A DNA stretch of 64,000 bases from Rhodococcus triatomae (lineage in GTDB: Bacteria; Actinomycetota; Actinomycetes; Mycobacteriales; Mycobacteriaceae), in assembly GCF_014217785.1 (NCBI RefSeq), contig NZ_CP048814.1:2108001-2172000 (forward strand), written 5' to 3'. Positions 9,731 to 19,412 of the stretch are shown here, piece after piece. Below the pieces are notes generated by a model, which saw nothing but the letters and a program-made list of their open reading frames with translations, did no database searches and was not told the DNA's origin. A program made the position numbers and the translations under genes. Position 1 is the first letter of the stretch. Each line of letters opens with the position of its first letter.

Positions 9731-11016
9731 CCTACGGCGACCTCTCCCCCTTCGGCATCGATCCGTGGTGGCTCGTCCTCGCCAAGGCGCTGGCGATCTT
9801 CGCGTTCCTCGTCGTCACCACGCTCGTGATGATCCTCGGCGAACGCAAGGTCCTGGCCTGGATGCAGATGCGGATCGGACCGAATCGCGTCGGCCCGGGA
9901 GGGCTGCTGCAATCGCTCGCCGACGGCGTGAAACTCGCTCTCAAGGAGGGCATCACACCGAAGGGAGTGGACCGGCCGGTCTACATGCTGGCACCGATCA
10001 TCGCCGTCGTCGCCGCCATCATGGCGTTCGCCGTCATCCCGTTCGGGCCGGTCGTGTCCGTGTTCGGGCACCACACTCCGCTGCAACTGACCGACCTGCC
10101 CGTCGCCGTGCTCTACATCCTCGCCGTCACCTCCGTCGGGGTGTACGGCATCGTCCTGGCGGGCTGGGCGTCCGGTTCCACCTACCCGCTGCTCGGTGGT
10201 CTACGCTCGACCGCCCAGGTCATCTCCTACGAGATCGCGATGGCCCTGTCCTTCGCGACGGTGTTCCTGCTCGCCGGGACGATGTCGACGTCGGGCATCG
10301 TCGCCGAGCAGGCCGGCACCTGGTTCCTCTTCCTGCTGCTCCCGTCGTTCCTCATCTACGCCGTGTCCATGGTCGGCGAGACCAACCGGGCGCCCTTCGA
10401 TCTGCCGGAGGCCGAGGGCGAACTCGTCGGCGGATTCCACACCGAGTACTCGTCACTGCGCTTCGCGATGTTCTTCCTCGCCGAGTACATCAACATGGTG
10501 ACGGTGTCCGCGCTGGCCACGACGCTCTTCCTCGGCGGCTGGCACGCACCGTGGCCGTTGAGCCTGTGGGACGGCGCCAATTCCGGCTGGTGGCCGGTGC
10601 TCTGGTTCACGATCAAGGTGTGGGGCTTCCTGTTCCTGTTCATCTGGCTGCGCGCCACGCTCCCCCGGCTGCGCTACGACCAGTTCATGAACCTGGGCTG
10701 GAAGATCCTCATCCCCGCCGCGCTGCTGTGGGTGATGACGGTCGGGACGGCACGGGCCTTCCTCGGCGAGGGGTCCGACGCGCGTTCGGCGGCGCTCGCA
10801 GTGGCCGGCGTCGTCGTCGGCATCGGCTTCCTCGTCCTGGTCCGGAACACCGTGCGTACCGCCGGCTCCCAGGATCTCGGCGACGGCAGGTCCGACACCG
10901 AGTCGTCCCCACTCGCCTTCGACGCCTCCGCCGGCGGGTACCCGGTGCCCCCGCTGCCCCCGATCACGGACCCGGCCCCCACCAACCCCAACGACAGGGA
11001 GGGCAGTGATGCCTGA
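9727..11016 (+). CDS. nuoH: NADH-quinone oxidoreductase subunit H
   Basis: Membrane subunit that closes the quinone tunnel, 429 residues with eight or nine predicted membrane helices. Family signatures are [19 protein letters not shown] (about residues 38-56) and [19 protein letters not shown] (about residues 219-237), the latter lining the quinone channel. The C-terminal tail of about 55 residues is polar, acidic and Pro-rich, longer than in Escherichia coli but common in actinobacteria. The GTG start overlaps the nuoG stop at 9727-9730. The 3' end overlaps nuoI by eight bases. Confidence 0.96.
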   Translation: MTYGDLSPFGIDPWWLVLAKALAIFAFLVVTTLVMILGERKVLAWMQMRIGPNRVGPGGLLQSLADGVKLALKEGITPKGVDRPVYMLAPIIAVVAAIMAFAVIPFGPVVSVFGHHTPLQLTDLPVAVLYILAVTSVGVYGIVLAGWASGSTYPLLGGLRSTAQVISYEIAMALSFATVFLLAGTMSTSGIVAEQAGTWFLFLLLPSFLIYAVSMVGETNRAPFDLPEAEGELVGGFHTEYSSLRFAMFFLAEYINMVTVSALATTLFLGGWHAPWPLSLWDGANSGWWPVLWFTIKVWGFLFLFIWLRATLPRLRYDQFMNLGWKILIPAALLWVMTVGTARAFLGEGSDARSAALAVAGVVVGIGFLVLVRNTVRTAGSQDLGDGRSDTESSPLAFDASAGGYPVPPLPPITDPAPTNPNDREGSDA

Positions 11017-11578
11017 ATTCCTTCGCTCCATCGCGGGTTTCGGCGTGACCTTCGGGACGATGTTCAAGAAACCGAACACCGAGTCGTACCCGGAGGAGAA
11101 GGTCCCCACCGCGCCGCGCTACCACGGCCGGCACCAGCTCAACCGGTACCCGGACGGGCTCGAGAAGTGCATCGGCTGCGAGCTGTGCGCCTGGGCGTGC
11201 CCGGCGGACGCCATCTACGTCGAGGGTGCCGACAACACCGAGACCGAACGCTTCTCTCCCGGTGAGCGTTACGGCAGCGTCTACCAGATCAACTACCTCC
11301 GCTGCATCGGCTGCGGACTGTGCATCGAGGCCTGCCCCACCCGTGCGCTGACCATGACCAACGAGTACGAGATGGCCGACGACAACCGCGGCGACCTCAT
11401 CTACGACAAGTCGCGGCTGCTCGCGCCACTCGAGCCCGGAATGGATCCGCCACCGCACGAGAGGGTTCCCGGCAGCACCGACGAGGACTACTACCGCGGC
11501 ACCCTGCTGCCCCTCACGGTCGCCACGACCGCCCGCACCGACCCCGAACGGGACCATCCCGAAGGCGGGGCGCCGTGA
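11009..11578 (+). CDS. nuoI: NADH-quinone oxidoreductase subunit I
   Basis: Ferredoxin-like subunit carrying clusters N6a and N6b between NuoG and NuoB, 189 residues. Two classic 8Fe motifs are visible: [18 protein letters not shown] (about residues 52-69) and [18 protein letters not shown] (about residues 97-114). ATG at 11009 is preferred over the GTG three bases earlier because GGGAGGG lies at the proper distance. The C-terminal 60 residues are polar and family-variable. It overlaps nuoH at its start and nuoJ (GTGA) at its stop. Confidence 0.96.
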   Translation: MPEFLRSIAGFGVTFGTMFKKPNTESYPEEKVPTAPRYHGRHQLNRYPDGLEKCIGCELCAWACPADAIYVEGADNTETERFSPGERYGSVYQINYLRCIGCGLCIEACPTRALTMTNEYEMADDNRGDLIYDKSRLLAPLEPGMDPPPHERVPGSTDEDYYRGTLLPLTVATTARTDPERDHPEGGAP

Positions 11579-12423
11579 CCCCTGCGTCGTACCTCGCTGC
11601 CACGCCAATTCCCTCCACCACGACCCTGCTGACCGAACCGACCCTGCTCGCCGAACCGTTCACCCGCACCACCAGCGGTGAGGCCGTGCAGTTCTGGGTA
11701 CTCGCGACCCTGGCCGTCCTCGGCGCCCTCGGCGTCGTGTGCGCGACGAAGGCCGTGTACTCGGCGCTGTTCCTCGCGATGACCATGATCATCCTCGCGG
11801 TGTTCTACATCGCCCAGGACGCACTGTTCCTCGGTGTCGTCCAGATCGTGGTCTACACGGGCGCGGTGATGATGCTGTTCCTGTTCGTCCTCATGCTCGT
11901 CGGCGTCGACTCGTCCGACTCGCTGGTGGAGACCCTGCGCGGGCAGCGGTGGGCCGCAGTGGTCGCGGGAATCGGCTTCGGTGCCCTGCTGATCGGCGGG
12001 CTGGGCCACGCCGGGGCCCGGGTGTTCACCGGCTTCGACGACGCCGAACGCGCGGCGAACGTCCAGGGTCTCGCCGAACTCATCTTCCTCCGCTACGTGT
12101 GGGCGTTCGAGCTCACCGGAGCACTGCTCATCACCGCGACGATCGGTGCGATGGTACTCGCGCACCGGGAACGGTTCGAGCGCCGCCAGACCCAGAAAGA
12201 GCTGTCCCAGGAACGTTTCCGTAAGGGGGATCGTGTCACGCCCTTGCCCAGCCCCGGTGTCTACGCCCGCCACAATGCCGTCGACCGCCCCGCACTGCTC
12301 CCGGACGGCTCCTTCTCGCACGAGTCGGTCAGCCGGGTGCTGCCGCGCCGTGAGCCACCGCTGGACCGCACCGTCGACCCCCGACCGGGCGACACGGCCC
12401 CGGACGAGGAGGGCCCCCGGTGA
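11575..12423 (+). CDS. nuoJ: NADH-quinone oxidoreductase subunit J
   Basis: Membrane-arm subunit, 282 residues. The core has five predicted helices from about residue 40 to 205, with the conserved pi-bulge helix region [20 protein letters not shown] (about residues 93-112) that rotates during coupling in complex I. It is longer than enterobacterial NuoJ because of a polar N-terminal stretch of about 35 residues and a hydrophilic C-terminal tail of about 80 residues. The GTG start overlaps the nuoI stop. A later in-frame start within the polar leader is possible but would lose the coupling. Confidence 0.93.
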   Translation: MTPASYLAATPIPSTTTLLTEPTLLAEPFTRTTSGEAVQFWVLATLAVLGALGVVCATKAVYSALFLAMTMIILAVFYIAQDALFLGVVQIVVYTGAVMMLFLFVLMLVGVDSSDSLVETLRGQRWAAVVAGIGFGALLIGGLGHAGARVFTGFDDAERAANVQGLAELIFLRYVWAFELTGALLITATIGAMVLAHRERFERRQTQKELSQERFRKGDRVTPLPSPGVYARHNAVDRPALLPDGSFSHESVSRVLPRREPPLDRTVDPRPGDTAPDEEGPR

Positions 12424-12719
12424 ACCCCGCGAACTACCTGTTCCTGTCCGCCCTGCTCTTCACGATCGGGGCCGTCGGGGTCCTGGTGCGCCGCAACGCG
12501 ATCGTGGTGTTCATGTGCATCGAGTTGATGCTCAACGCGACGAACCTGGCGTTCGTCACGTTCGCACGGATGCACGGCAACCTGCACGGACAGGTGTTCG
12601 CGTTCTTCACGATGGTGGTCGCCGCCGCCGAGGTCGTCGTCGGCCTGGCCATCATCATGACCATCTTCCGCGCCCGACGTTCGGCCTCGGTCGACGACGC
12701 GAACCTGCTCGAGTACTGA
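12420..12719 (+). CDS. nuoK: NADH-quinone oxidoreductase subunit K
   Basis: Small membrane subunit of 99 residues with three helices and the buried acidic residues of the family: Glu in [10 protein letters not shown] (about residue 36) and in [11 protein letters not shown] (about residue 72). Both are part of the hydrophilic axis of proton transfer. The start GTG at 12420 overlaps the nuoJ stop by four bases, and the stop TGA ends one base before the nuoL ATG. Length and sequence are typical. Confidence 0.97.
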   Translation: MNPANYLFLSALLFTIGAVGVLVRRNAIVVFMCIELMLNATNLAFVTFARMHGNLHGQVFAFFTMVVAAAEVVVGLAIIMTIFRARRSASVDDANLLEY

Positions 12720-12720
12720 C

Positions 12721-14610
12721 ATGAGCGGGGGGATCTGGCTGCTGCCGGCGCTGCCACTGCTCGCTGCCGCCGTGCTGCTCCTCGGCGGCCGCCGCACCGA
12801 CCGCTGGGGTCACCTGTTCGCCTCCGGTGCCGCCCTCGCGTCCTTCGCCGTCGGCATCGCGCTGTTCGTGGGCATGCTCGGTCGTCCCACCGGCGAGCGG
12901 GCGCTGCACGAGCGCCTGTTCAGTTGGGTTCCGGTCGAGAGCCTGCAGGTGGACTTCGGCCTGCAACTGGACCAGCTGTCGATGTGTTTCGTCCTGCTGA
13001 TCACCGGGGTCGGCTCGCTCATCCACATCTACTCGATCGGGTACATGCGCGAGGACCCCGACCGGCGGCGGTTCTTCGCCTACCTCGAACTGTTCCTCGC
13101 GGCGATGCTGCTGCTCGTCCTCGCCGACAACTTCCTCGGCCTCTACGTCGGCTGGGAGGGCGTCGGACTCGCGTCCTACCTGCTCATCGGGTTCTGGCAG
13201 TACAAGCCGTCGGCGGCCGCGGCGGCGAAGAAGGCGTTCGTGGTCAACCGGGTCGGCGACATCGGTCTCGCCGTCGCGATGATGATCATGTTCGCGACGT
13301 TCGGGTCGGTGTCCTACGTGGACGTGTTCGCCGGTACCGGGGCCGCGGGGGAAGGTGTACTCACCGCACTGGGCCTGTTGCTGCTGCTCGCCGCCTGCGG
13401 CAAGTCGGCGCAGGTCCCGCTGCAGTCCTGGCTCGGGGACGCGATGGAGGGCCCCACCCCGGTGTCGGCGCTCATCCACGCCGCCACGATGGTCACCGCG
13501 GGCGTCTACCTGATCACCCGGGCGAACGCGATCTTCGACGCCGCGCCCGCCGCCCGCACGGCCGTCGTGATCGTGGGTGCCGTGACCCTGCTGTTCGGCG
13601 CGATCATCGGTTGCGCCAAGGACGACATCAAGAAGGCGCTGGCCGCCTCGACGATGAGCCAGATCGGCTACATGGTGCTGGCGGCGGGACTCGGCCCGCC
13701 CGGGTACGCGTTCGCCATCATGCACCTGCTCACGCACGGCTTCTTCAAGGCCGGCCTGTTCCTCGGTGCCGGTTCGGTGATGCACGCGATGGACGACGAG
13801 ACGGACATGCGGCGGTACGGCGGGCTGCGTGCCCTCATGCCGATCACCTTCGTCACGTTCGGGCTCGGCTATCTCGCGATCATCGGGATCCCGCCGTTCG
13901 CCGGGTTCTTCTCGAAGGACAAGATCATCGAGGTCGCCTTCGGTGCCGGCGGCGTCCAGGGCGTCGTCCTCGGCGGTGCCGCGCTGCTCGGTGCCGGTGT
14001 CACCGCGTTCTACATGACCCGGGTGATGCTGCTGACGTTCTTCGGTTCCCGCCGGTGGCACACCGATCCGGCACCGCACCCACACGAGTCTCCCGGCGTC
14101 ATGGTGTGGCCGATGATCCTGCTCGCCCTCGGCTCCGTCGCATCGGGAGCACTGCTGGCCTACGGTGGTGCGCTCGAGCACTGGCTCGCCCCCGTGGTCG
14201 GCGCCGAGCATCCCCACCTGCCGGTACCGATCTGGGTGATCACGGTGTCCACGCTCGCCGTCGTCCTGGTCGGCGTCGGTATCGCCTACCGGCAGTACGC
14301 CGGACGCGAGATCCCCCGCACCCCACCGGAGGACGTGTCCGCGCTCACCGTCGCCGCCCGCGCCGACCTCTACGGCGACGCCGTCAACGAGACGGTGTTC
14401 ATGCGTCCCGGCCGGCAGCTGACCGAGTCGCTGGTCACGGTGGACGACCGGGGCATCGACGGCGGCGTCCGAGGCATCGGGGCCGCGGTGGCCTGGGCAT
14501 CGACGCATCTGCGCCGGTTGCAGACCGGGTACGTCCGGACCTACGCGATGTACATGCTGGCGGGCACGGTGCTCGTGGTCGCCGCGGCAATGCTCGGGAG
14601 GGTGTGGTGA
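12721..14610 (+). CDS. nuoL: NADH-quinone oxidoreductase subunit L
   Basis: Distal antiporter-like proton-pumping subunit, 629 residues with 14 or more predicted helices. The conserved core contains [18 protein letters not shown] (Glu of transmembrane helix 5, about residue 142), [38 protein letters not shown] and [21 protein letters not shown], which carry the key Lys and His residues. The C-terminal region contains the lateral amphipathic helix followed by a final membrane segment. The ATG follows the nuoK stop by one base, and the stop overlaps the nuoM GTG. Confidence 0.97.
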   Translation: MSGGIWLLPALPLLAAAVLLLGGRRTDRWGHLFASGAALASFAVGIALFVGMLGRPTGERALHERLFSWVPVESLQVDFGLQLDQLSMCFVLLITGVGSLIHIYSIGYMREDPDRRRFFAYLELFLAAMLLLVLADNFLGLYVGWEGVGLASYLLIGFWQYKPSAAAAAKKAFVVNRVGDIGLAVAMMIMFATFGSVSYVDVFAGTGAAGEGVLTALGLLLLLAACGKSAQVPLQSWLGDAMEGPTPVSALIHAATMVTAGVYLITRANAIFDAAPAARTAVVIVGAVTLLFGAIIGCAKDDIKKALAASTMSQIGYMVLAAGLGPPGYAFAIMHLLTHGFFKAGLFLGAGSVMHAMDDETDMRRYGGLRALMPITFVTFGLGYLAIIGIPPFAGFFSKDKIIEVAFGAGGVQGVVLGGAALLGAGVTAFYMTRVMLLTFFGSRRWHTDPAPHPHESPGVMVWPMILLALGSVASGALLAYGGALEHWLAPVVGAEHPHLPVPIWVITVSTLAVVLVGVGIAYRQYAGREIPRTPPEDVSALTVAARADLYGDAVNETVFMRPGRQLTESLVTVDDRGIDGGVRGIGAAVAWASTHLRRLQTGYVRTYAMYMLAGTVLVVAAAMLGRVW

Positions 14611-16202
14611 CGAACTTTCCGTGGCTGACCGTCGCCTGGCTGCTGCCGCTCGTCGGCGCCGTCGTCGTCCTGCTGATCCCGGGCCGGGCGCCCGGGGCCG
14701 CCCGCGCGGTGGCGCTCGGCACCTCGCTGGCGGTCCTCGGAGTGTCCGTCGTCCTGGCCGTCCGGTTCGACCCGGCCGGTGCGCAATACCAGTACGTCGA
14801 ATCCCACTCGTGGATACCGGCGTTCGGTGCCCGCTACGCCCTCGGACTCGACGGCATCGCGCTGGCCCTGATCCTGTTGACCACGGTGCTCGTGCCGTTG
14901 CTACTCATCGCCGCCTGGAACGACGTCGCCCCCACCGGCTCGCGCTCTGCCGACGCCGATGCACCGTCCCGGCGCGTGCACACGTACCTCGCGCTGTTCC
15001 TCCTCGTCGAGGCGATGGTCATCGTCTCGTTCACCGCCCTCGACATCCTGCTGTTCTACATCCTGTTCGAGGCCATGCTCGTCCCGATGTACTTCCTCAT
15101 CGGCGGGTTCGGCGGCCCGGGTAGATCGGCGGCCGCCACCAAGTTCCTGCTGTACAACCTCGTCGGCGGGCTGGTCATGCTCGCCGCCGTGATCGGCCTG
15201 TACGTGGTGACCGCGGCCGGAGACGGCCCGTTCACGGCCGGCACCTTCGATCTCCGCGAGATCGTCGCCGCCGTCTCGTCCGGCGCCCTCGAGATCGACC
15301 CGGCCGTGGGCAAGGCCCTGTTCCTCGGCTTCATGTTCGCGTTCGCGGTGAAGGCACCGCTGTGGCCACTGCACACGTGGCTGCCGGGCGCGGCCACGTC
15401 GGCGACACCGGCGAGTGCCGTCCTGATGATGGCCGTGGTGGACAAGGTCGGCACGTTCGCGATGCTGCGGTACGCGCTGCAACTGTTCCCCGACGCCGCC
15501 GCGTACTTCACCCCGCTGATCCTCACCCTCGCCGTGATCAGCATCGTCTACGGCGCACTCGTCGCCATCGCGCAGACGGACGTCATGCGGCTCATCGCGT
15601 ACACCTCGATCTCGCATTTCGGGTTCATCGTCCTCGGCATCTTCGCCATGACGTCGCAGGCCCAGGCCGGAGCCACGTTGTACATGGTCAACCACGGGAT
15701 CTCCACGGCGGCACTGTTCCTCGTTGCCGGATTCCTCGTCTCCCGGCGCGGCACCCGGGCCATCGCCGACTACGGCGGGGTGCAGCGGGTGGCCCCGGTC
15801 CTCGCGGGCTCGTTCCTCGTCGCCGGTCTCGCGACGCTGTCACTGCCCGGCCTGGCCCCGTTCGTCAGCGAGTTCCTGGTGTTGATCGGGACGTTCACCC
15901 GCTACCCGGTGGCCGCCGTGCTCGCGAGCAGTGCGCTGGTGCTCGCCGCCGTCTACATCCTCTGGACGTATCAGCGGATGATGACCGGACCGGTCCGTGA
16001 CGCGAACGCGCGGATACCCGATCTGGGGCGCCGGGAGCTGGTGGTCGTCGCCCCGCTGCTGGTGCTGTTGGTGGTGCTCGGCGTGTATCCGAAGCCCGCG
16101 CTCGACACCATCACCCCCGCGGTGACGCACACTCTCACCACGATCGATCGCCCCGACCCGGTCCCGGCCGTGGCGGAGCAGGACGGAGGCACGCACCGGT
16201 GA
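14607..16202 (+). CDS. nuoM: NADH-quinone oxidoreductase subunit M
   Basis: Antiporter-like proton-pumping subunit, 531 residues and about 14 helices. Key segments are [18 protein letters not shown] (Glu of helix 5), [31 protein letters not shown] region (about residues 240-265, with Lys and two Trp), and [16 protein letters not shown]. The GTG start overlaps the nuoL stop (GTGA), as does the nuoN start at its own end. The sequence is normal for the family, with a short polar insert near residue 115 ([12 protein letters not shown]). Confidence 0.97.
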   Translation: MTNFPWLTVAWLLPLVGAVVVLLIPGRAPGAARAVALGTSLAVLGVSVVLAVRFDPAGAQYQYVESHSWIPAFGARYALGLDGIALALILLTTVLVPLLLIAAWNDVAPTGSRSADADAPSRRVHTYLALFLLVEAMVIVSFTALDILLFYILFEAMLVPMYFLIGGFGGPGRSAAATKFLLYNLVGGLVMLAAVIGLYVVTAAGDGPFTAGTFDLREIVAAVSSGALEIDPAVGKALFLGFMFAFAVKAPLWPLHTWLPGAATSATPASAVLMMAVVDKVGTFAMLRYALQLFPDAAAYFTPLILTLAVISIVYGALVAIAQTDVMRLIAYTSISHFGFIVLGIFAMTSQAQAGATLYMVNHGISTAALFLVAGFLVSRRGTRAIADYGGVQRVAPVLAGSFLVAGLATLSLPGLAPFVSEFLVLIGTFTRYPVAAVLASSALVLAAVYILWTYQRMMTGPVRDANARIPDLGRRELVVVAPLLVLLVVLGVYPKPALDTITPAVTHTLTTIDRPDPVPAVAEQDGGTHR

Positions 16203-17740
16203 ACACCCTGGATGCCCCGTCCATCGAATACGGCCAGCTGTCGCCGATGCTCATCGTGTTCGGTGTGGCCGTGGCCGGTGTGCTCGTGGAGGCCTTCGTG
16301 CCCCGGGGCGGCCGGTTCCCGACCCAGCTCGTCCTGACGATCGGCGGGCTGGTCGCCGCGTTCGGCGCGGTCCTGGCCCTGTCCGGAACCCGCGACACGG
16401 CTGTCGCCGGGTCCGTCGTCGTCGACGGGCCCACCCTGTTCCTCCAGGGCGCCATCCTGCTGTTGTCACTGCTGTCGGTGCTGCTCGTCGCGGGACGCAC
16501 CTCCGGGCGGGTCAGCACCGCGGGAGCGTTCACGCCGCAGGCGGCCGCCATTCCCGGCACGGTCGCGGAGAAGGAGGCCACCCGCGCCGGGGTAGTGCAG
16601 ACCGAGGTCTTCCCCCTGCTCATGTTCGCGGTGGGCGGGATGCTGCTGTTCCCGGCCTCGGGTGATCTGCTCACGATGTTCGTCGCCCTCGAGGTGCTGT
16701 CGCTGCCGCTGTACCTGCTGTGCGGATTGGCCCGCCGACGGCGACTGCTCTCCCAGGAGGCCGCACTCAAGTACTTCCTCCTCGGCGCCTTCTCGTCGGC
16801 GCTGTTCCTCTACGGCGTCGCCCTGCTGTACGGCTACGCGGGGACGGTGTCGCTCACCGGGATCGCCGACGCGATCGCGGCGGACGCCGGTGACGAGACG
16901 ATGGTGCTCATCGGCATCGCACTGGTCACGGTGGGGCTGCTGTTCAAGGTCGGCGCCGTCCCGTTCCACTCCTGGGTCCCGGACGTCTACCAGGGTGCGC
17001 CCACCCCGATCACCGCGTTCATGGCGGCGACGACGAAGGTCGCCGCCTTCGGCGCCACCCTGCGCCTGTTCTATGTGGCCCTGCCCGAACTGGATTGGGA
17101 CTGGCAGCCGGTGCTGTGGGCCGTCGCGATCGCCAGCATGCTGCTCGGCGCGATCCTCGCCGTCACCCAGACCGACGTCAAACGCATGCTCGCGTACTCG
17201 TCCGTGTCGCACGCCGGATTCATCCTCACCGGCCTGGTGGCCGCGGACGGCCCGGGCCTGTCGTCGACGCTGTTCTATCTCGCGACCTACGGTTTCACCG
17301 CACTCGGCGCGTTCGCCGTCGTCGGCCTCGTGCGCGGGCGGGACGGCGAATCGAACCACCTGGCCCGGTGGGCCGGGCTGGCTCGGCAATCACCCCTTGC
17401 CGCGGGCGTGTTCTCCCTGTTCCTGCTGTCGATGGCCGGGATCCCCCTCACGAGCGGATTCGTCGCGAAATTCGCAGTGTTCCAGGCAGCGGCGGGCGCG
17501 GGCGCGGGCCTGCTCGTCGTGGTCGGTGTCCTCGCCAGCGCGATCGCGGCGGTGTTCTACGTGCGGGTGATCGTGCTCATGTACTTCTCGCCGCCGCCGG
17601 ACTCGCCGCCGGACGTCGTCCCCCCCGGCCCGTTCACCACGACCGTGCTCGCGACCTGCGCCGCGGTGACCGTGGTGTTCGGGATCGTGCCGCAACCGCT
17701 GCTGGACCTGGCGAACCAGGCGGCCGTCTTCCTGCACTGA
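16199..17740 (+). CDS. nuoN: NADH-quinone oxidoreductase subunit N
   Basis: Third antiporter-like subunit, 513 residues, last gene of the operon. Visible motifs are FVALEVLSLPLYLLCGLAR (helix 5 Glu), KVGAVPFHSWVPDVYQGAPTPITAFMAA (Lys and Trp of the pumping channel) and DVKRMLAYSSVSHAGFIL. The GTG start overlaps the nuoM stop. A hydrophilic insertion of about 35 residues between helices 3 and 4 (from VSTAGAFTP) is longer than in enterobacteria. No strong terminator hairpin is seen between its stop and the next gene. Confidence 0.97.
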   Translation: MNTLDAPSIEYGQLSPMLIVFGVAVAGVLVEAFVPRGGRFPTQLVLTIGGLVAAFGAVLALSGTRDTAVAGSVVVDGPTLFLQGAILLLSLLSVLLVAGRTSGRVSTAGAFTPQAAAIPGTVAEKEATRAGVVQTEVFPLLMFAVGGMLLFPASGDLLTMFVALEVLSLPLYLLCGLARRRRLLSQEAALKYFLLGAFSSALFLYGVALLYGYAGTVSLTGIADAIAADAGDETMVLIGIALVTVGLLFKVGAVPFHSWVPDVYQGAPTPITAFMAATTKVAAFGATLRLFYVALPELDWDWQPVLWAVAIASMLLGAILAVTQTDVKRMLAYSSVSHAGFILTGLVAADGPGLSSTLFYLATYGFTALGAFAVVGLVRGRDGESNHLARWAGLARQSPLAAGVFSLFLLSMAGIPLTSGFVAKFAVFQAAAGAGAGLLVVVGVLASAIAAVFYVRVIVLMYFSPPPDSPPDVVPPGPFTTTVLATCAAVTVVFGIVPQPLLDLANQAAVFLH

Positions 17741-17750
17741 GATTTCGCAC

Positions 17751-17781
17751 TTGAACCTCACGTAGCGTCAGGTCTTAGCGT
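17751..17781 (+). promoter_or_regulatory. MerR-type promoter with dyad in a 19-bp spacer
   Basis: A -35 hexamer TTGAAC (17751-17756) and a -10 TAGCGT (17776-17781) are separated by 19 bp, the long spacing typical of MerR-activated promoters. A near-perfect dyad ACCTCACG-tag-CGTCAGGT (17755-17773, 7 of 8 pairs) fills the spacer. It lies directly upstream of the merR-like gene, so autoregulation by DNA untwisting is likely. Inferred from sequence only. Confidence 0.6.
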
Positions 17782-17834
17782 CGGCCGTGCCGGTCTCGAC
17801 CGAGGTCGGCGAAGGTTACGTGATCGGGAGATTC

Positions 17835-17870
17835 GGACGGTTTGGACGGTTTGGACGGCATGGACGGCAT
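17835..17870. repeat. Four 9-bp tandem repeats across the merR start region
   Basis: Two copies of GGACGGTTT (17835-17852) are followed by two copies of GGACGGCAT (17853-17870). They contain the TTG candidates at 17842 and 17851 and the ATG at 17860. Because the unit is nine bases, copy-number change keeps the frame but alters the distance from the GGGAG at 17826-17830. Confidence 0.85.
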
Positions 17871-18597
17871 AAAGGTGGGTGCGCTCGCGGAGCAGTCCGG
17901 TCTCACCGTGCGCACCCTGCACCACTACGACCAGGTGGGTCTGGTCAGCCCGTCCGCACGCACGTCGGCCGGCCACCGGCTGTACGTCGATGCGGATGTG
18001 GACCGGCTGTATCGGGTGGTGGTGCTGCGGCAGTTGGGACTGTCGATCCCCGTCGTCAAGGATCTGCTCGCCGGTTCGCTGACGCTGCGGGAAGTTCTGC
18101 ACCGGCAGCGGGCCTACCTGACCCACCGGATCGGCGAACTGACCCGGCTCGAGACACGGGTCGCCGGTCTCCTCGCCGAGTCCGACGGACCCCGATCGAC
18201 GGACCTTCTCGAGGTAGTGAGAAAGGTGACGACCATGGACGCCATGATGTCGAAGTACTTCGACGACAACCAGATGTCCCAACTCGACCGACGTCGGGCC
18301 GCGATCGGCGACGACGCGATCCGCAAGGTCGAGCAGGCCTGGCCGGGCCTGATCGCGCGAGTCGACGCCGCGGTGGCAGAAGGGCTCGATCCCGCGTCCG
18401 CACAGGCACGACAGCTGGCGGACGAGTGGGCCGGACTGCTCGAAGGGTTCCACGGCGGGGACGAGGGCCTGCGGGACTCACTGTTCCGGATGTACGAGGA
18501 GAACTCCGCGCAGATCGAGGAGCAGAGCGGCGGACCCTCGGCCGCGGCGCTACAGTTCATCACCGCCGTGGAGGAAGCGCGCGGCGACGAGAGCTGA
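17842..18597 (+). CDS. MerR family regulator with TipA-like ligand domain
   Basis: Transcription regulator of 251 residues. The winged-helix MerR DNA-binding domain is at about residues 10-80 (VGALAEQSGLTVRTLHHYDQVGL). A dimerisation coiled coil follows (VLHRQRAYLTHRIGELTRLETRV), then a C-terminal helical domain (about residues 125-245, MSKYFDDNQMSQL onwards) like the TipAS antibiotic-binding fold. The family activates promoters with long spacers, often in response to drugs. TTG at 17842 has GGGAG 11 bases upstream; ATG at 17860 is the alternative start. A matching dyad promoter lies upstream. The downstream methyltransferase, 43 bases away, is a likely co-target. The effector molecule is unknown. 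Confidence 0.85.
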   Translation: MDGLDGMDGIKVGALAEQSGLTVRTLHHYDQVGLVSPSARTSAGHRLYVDADVDRLYRVVVLRQLGLSIPVVKDLLAGSLTLREVLHRQRAYLTHRIGELTRLETRVAGLLAESDGPRSTDLLEVVRKVTTMDAMMSKYFDDNQMSQLDRRRAAIGDDAIRKVEQAWPGLIARVDAAVAEGLDPASAQARQLADEWAGLLEGFHGGDEGLRDSLFRMYEENSAQIEEQSGGPSAAALQFITAVEEARGDES

Positions 18598-18640
18598 GGG
18601 GCGCGCGGCGAGAACCGCGTGACGAGAACGAGGAGGGGCG

Positions 18641-19309
18641 ATGTCGACGTTCGACGACGGGGTACGAGCCGCTGCGGCACCGTACTCGGAGTGGTTCCTG
18701 AAGGTGTACGACCTGTGGGTGGTGCACCTGTCGAACTCGTGGGCATGGCGGTGCCATCGCCGGAACTTCCTCGACCTCTACGCGGCGCACCTGGGCGCAC
18801 GTCACCTCGAGGTCGGCCCGGGGTCGGGGTGGGCACTCGCCCACTCCGATCTCCCGGCCGGCACCGAGGTGACGTTGCTCGATCTCAACCCGAACTCCCT
18901 GGCGCACACCCGGCGCCGGATCGACGAGCGGGCAGCCGTGGCGACGATTCGCCACGACGTCTTCGCGGCACTGCCGGACGGCACCGGCCCGTTCGACTCT
19001 GTCGCGATCCACTACGTCCTGCACTGCCTCCCCGGCGCCTGGCCCACGAAGTCCGGGGCCTTGGCGAATCTCGCTGCGGCGCTGGACGAGAACGGAACGC
19101 TGTTCGGTTCCACCGTGCTGGGCGTGGGTCCGCGGCGTAATCCCTTCGCCTGGGCTCTCACCGAGGCCTACAACCGCGTCGGTGCGTTCCACAACCGGAC
19201 CGACGACCTCCCCGGCCTCGAGGCGGCGCTGTCCGCGTCGTTCCACTCGGTGCAGGTGTGGGTCGTCGGCAACGTCGCCCTGTTCGTGGCGCGCGAACCC
19301 CGTCGGTGA
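18641..19309 (+). CDS. Class I SAM-dependent methyltransferase
   Basis: A 222-residue protein with a Rossmann-type methyltransferase fold. Motif I is LEVGPGSGWAL (about residues 57-67), followed by the acidic residue of motif II in VTLLDLNPNSL, and motif IV around FDSVAIHYVLHCLPG. A strong ribosome-binding site (GAGGAGGGG) precedes the ATG. It follows the MerR gene by 43 bases on the same strand, so the two probably form a unit, perhaps a drug- or metabolite-responsive modification system. The substrate cannot be read from the sequence. Low similarity to the UbiE/Coq5 group is plausible. Confidence 0.75.
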   Translation: MSTFDDGVRAAAAPYSEWFLKVYDLWVVHLSNSWAWRCHRRNFLDLYAAHLGARHLEVGPGSGWALAHSDLPAGTEVTLLDLNPNSLAHTRRRIDERAAVATIRHDVFAALPDGTGPFDSVAIHYVLHCLPGAWPTKSGALANLAAALDENGTLFGSTVLGVGPRRNPFAWALTEAYNRVGAFHNRTDDLPGLEAALSASFHSVQVWVVGNVALFVAREPRR

Positions 19310-19335
19310 ACGACGCCTCGCACACAGGAATTGTC

Positions 19336-19392
19336 GTCGTCACAGAGGTTTCGGCTGTCTGAAGCCTCTGTGACGACGCCGAAACCTCTGTG
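19336..19392. terminator. Bidirectional terminator region with two alternative hairpins
   Basis: A perfect 15-bp inverted repeat, CACAGAGGTTTCGGC (19341-19355) with GCCGAAACCTCTGTG (19378-19392), overlaps a second 13-bp stem, GTCGTCACAGAGG (19336-19348) with CCTCTGTGACGAC (19365-19377). The two stems share the left arm and exclude each other. The region lies between the convergent methyltransferase and transporter genes, where a two-way terminator is expected. Confidence 0.7.
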
Positions 19393-19412
19393 ATCACGCT
19401 GCGAGCAGACGC

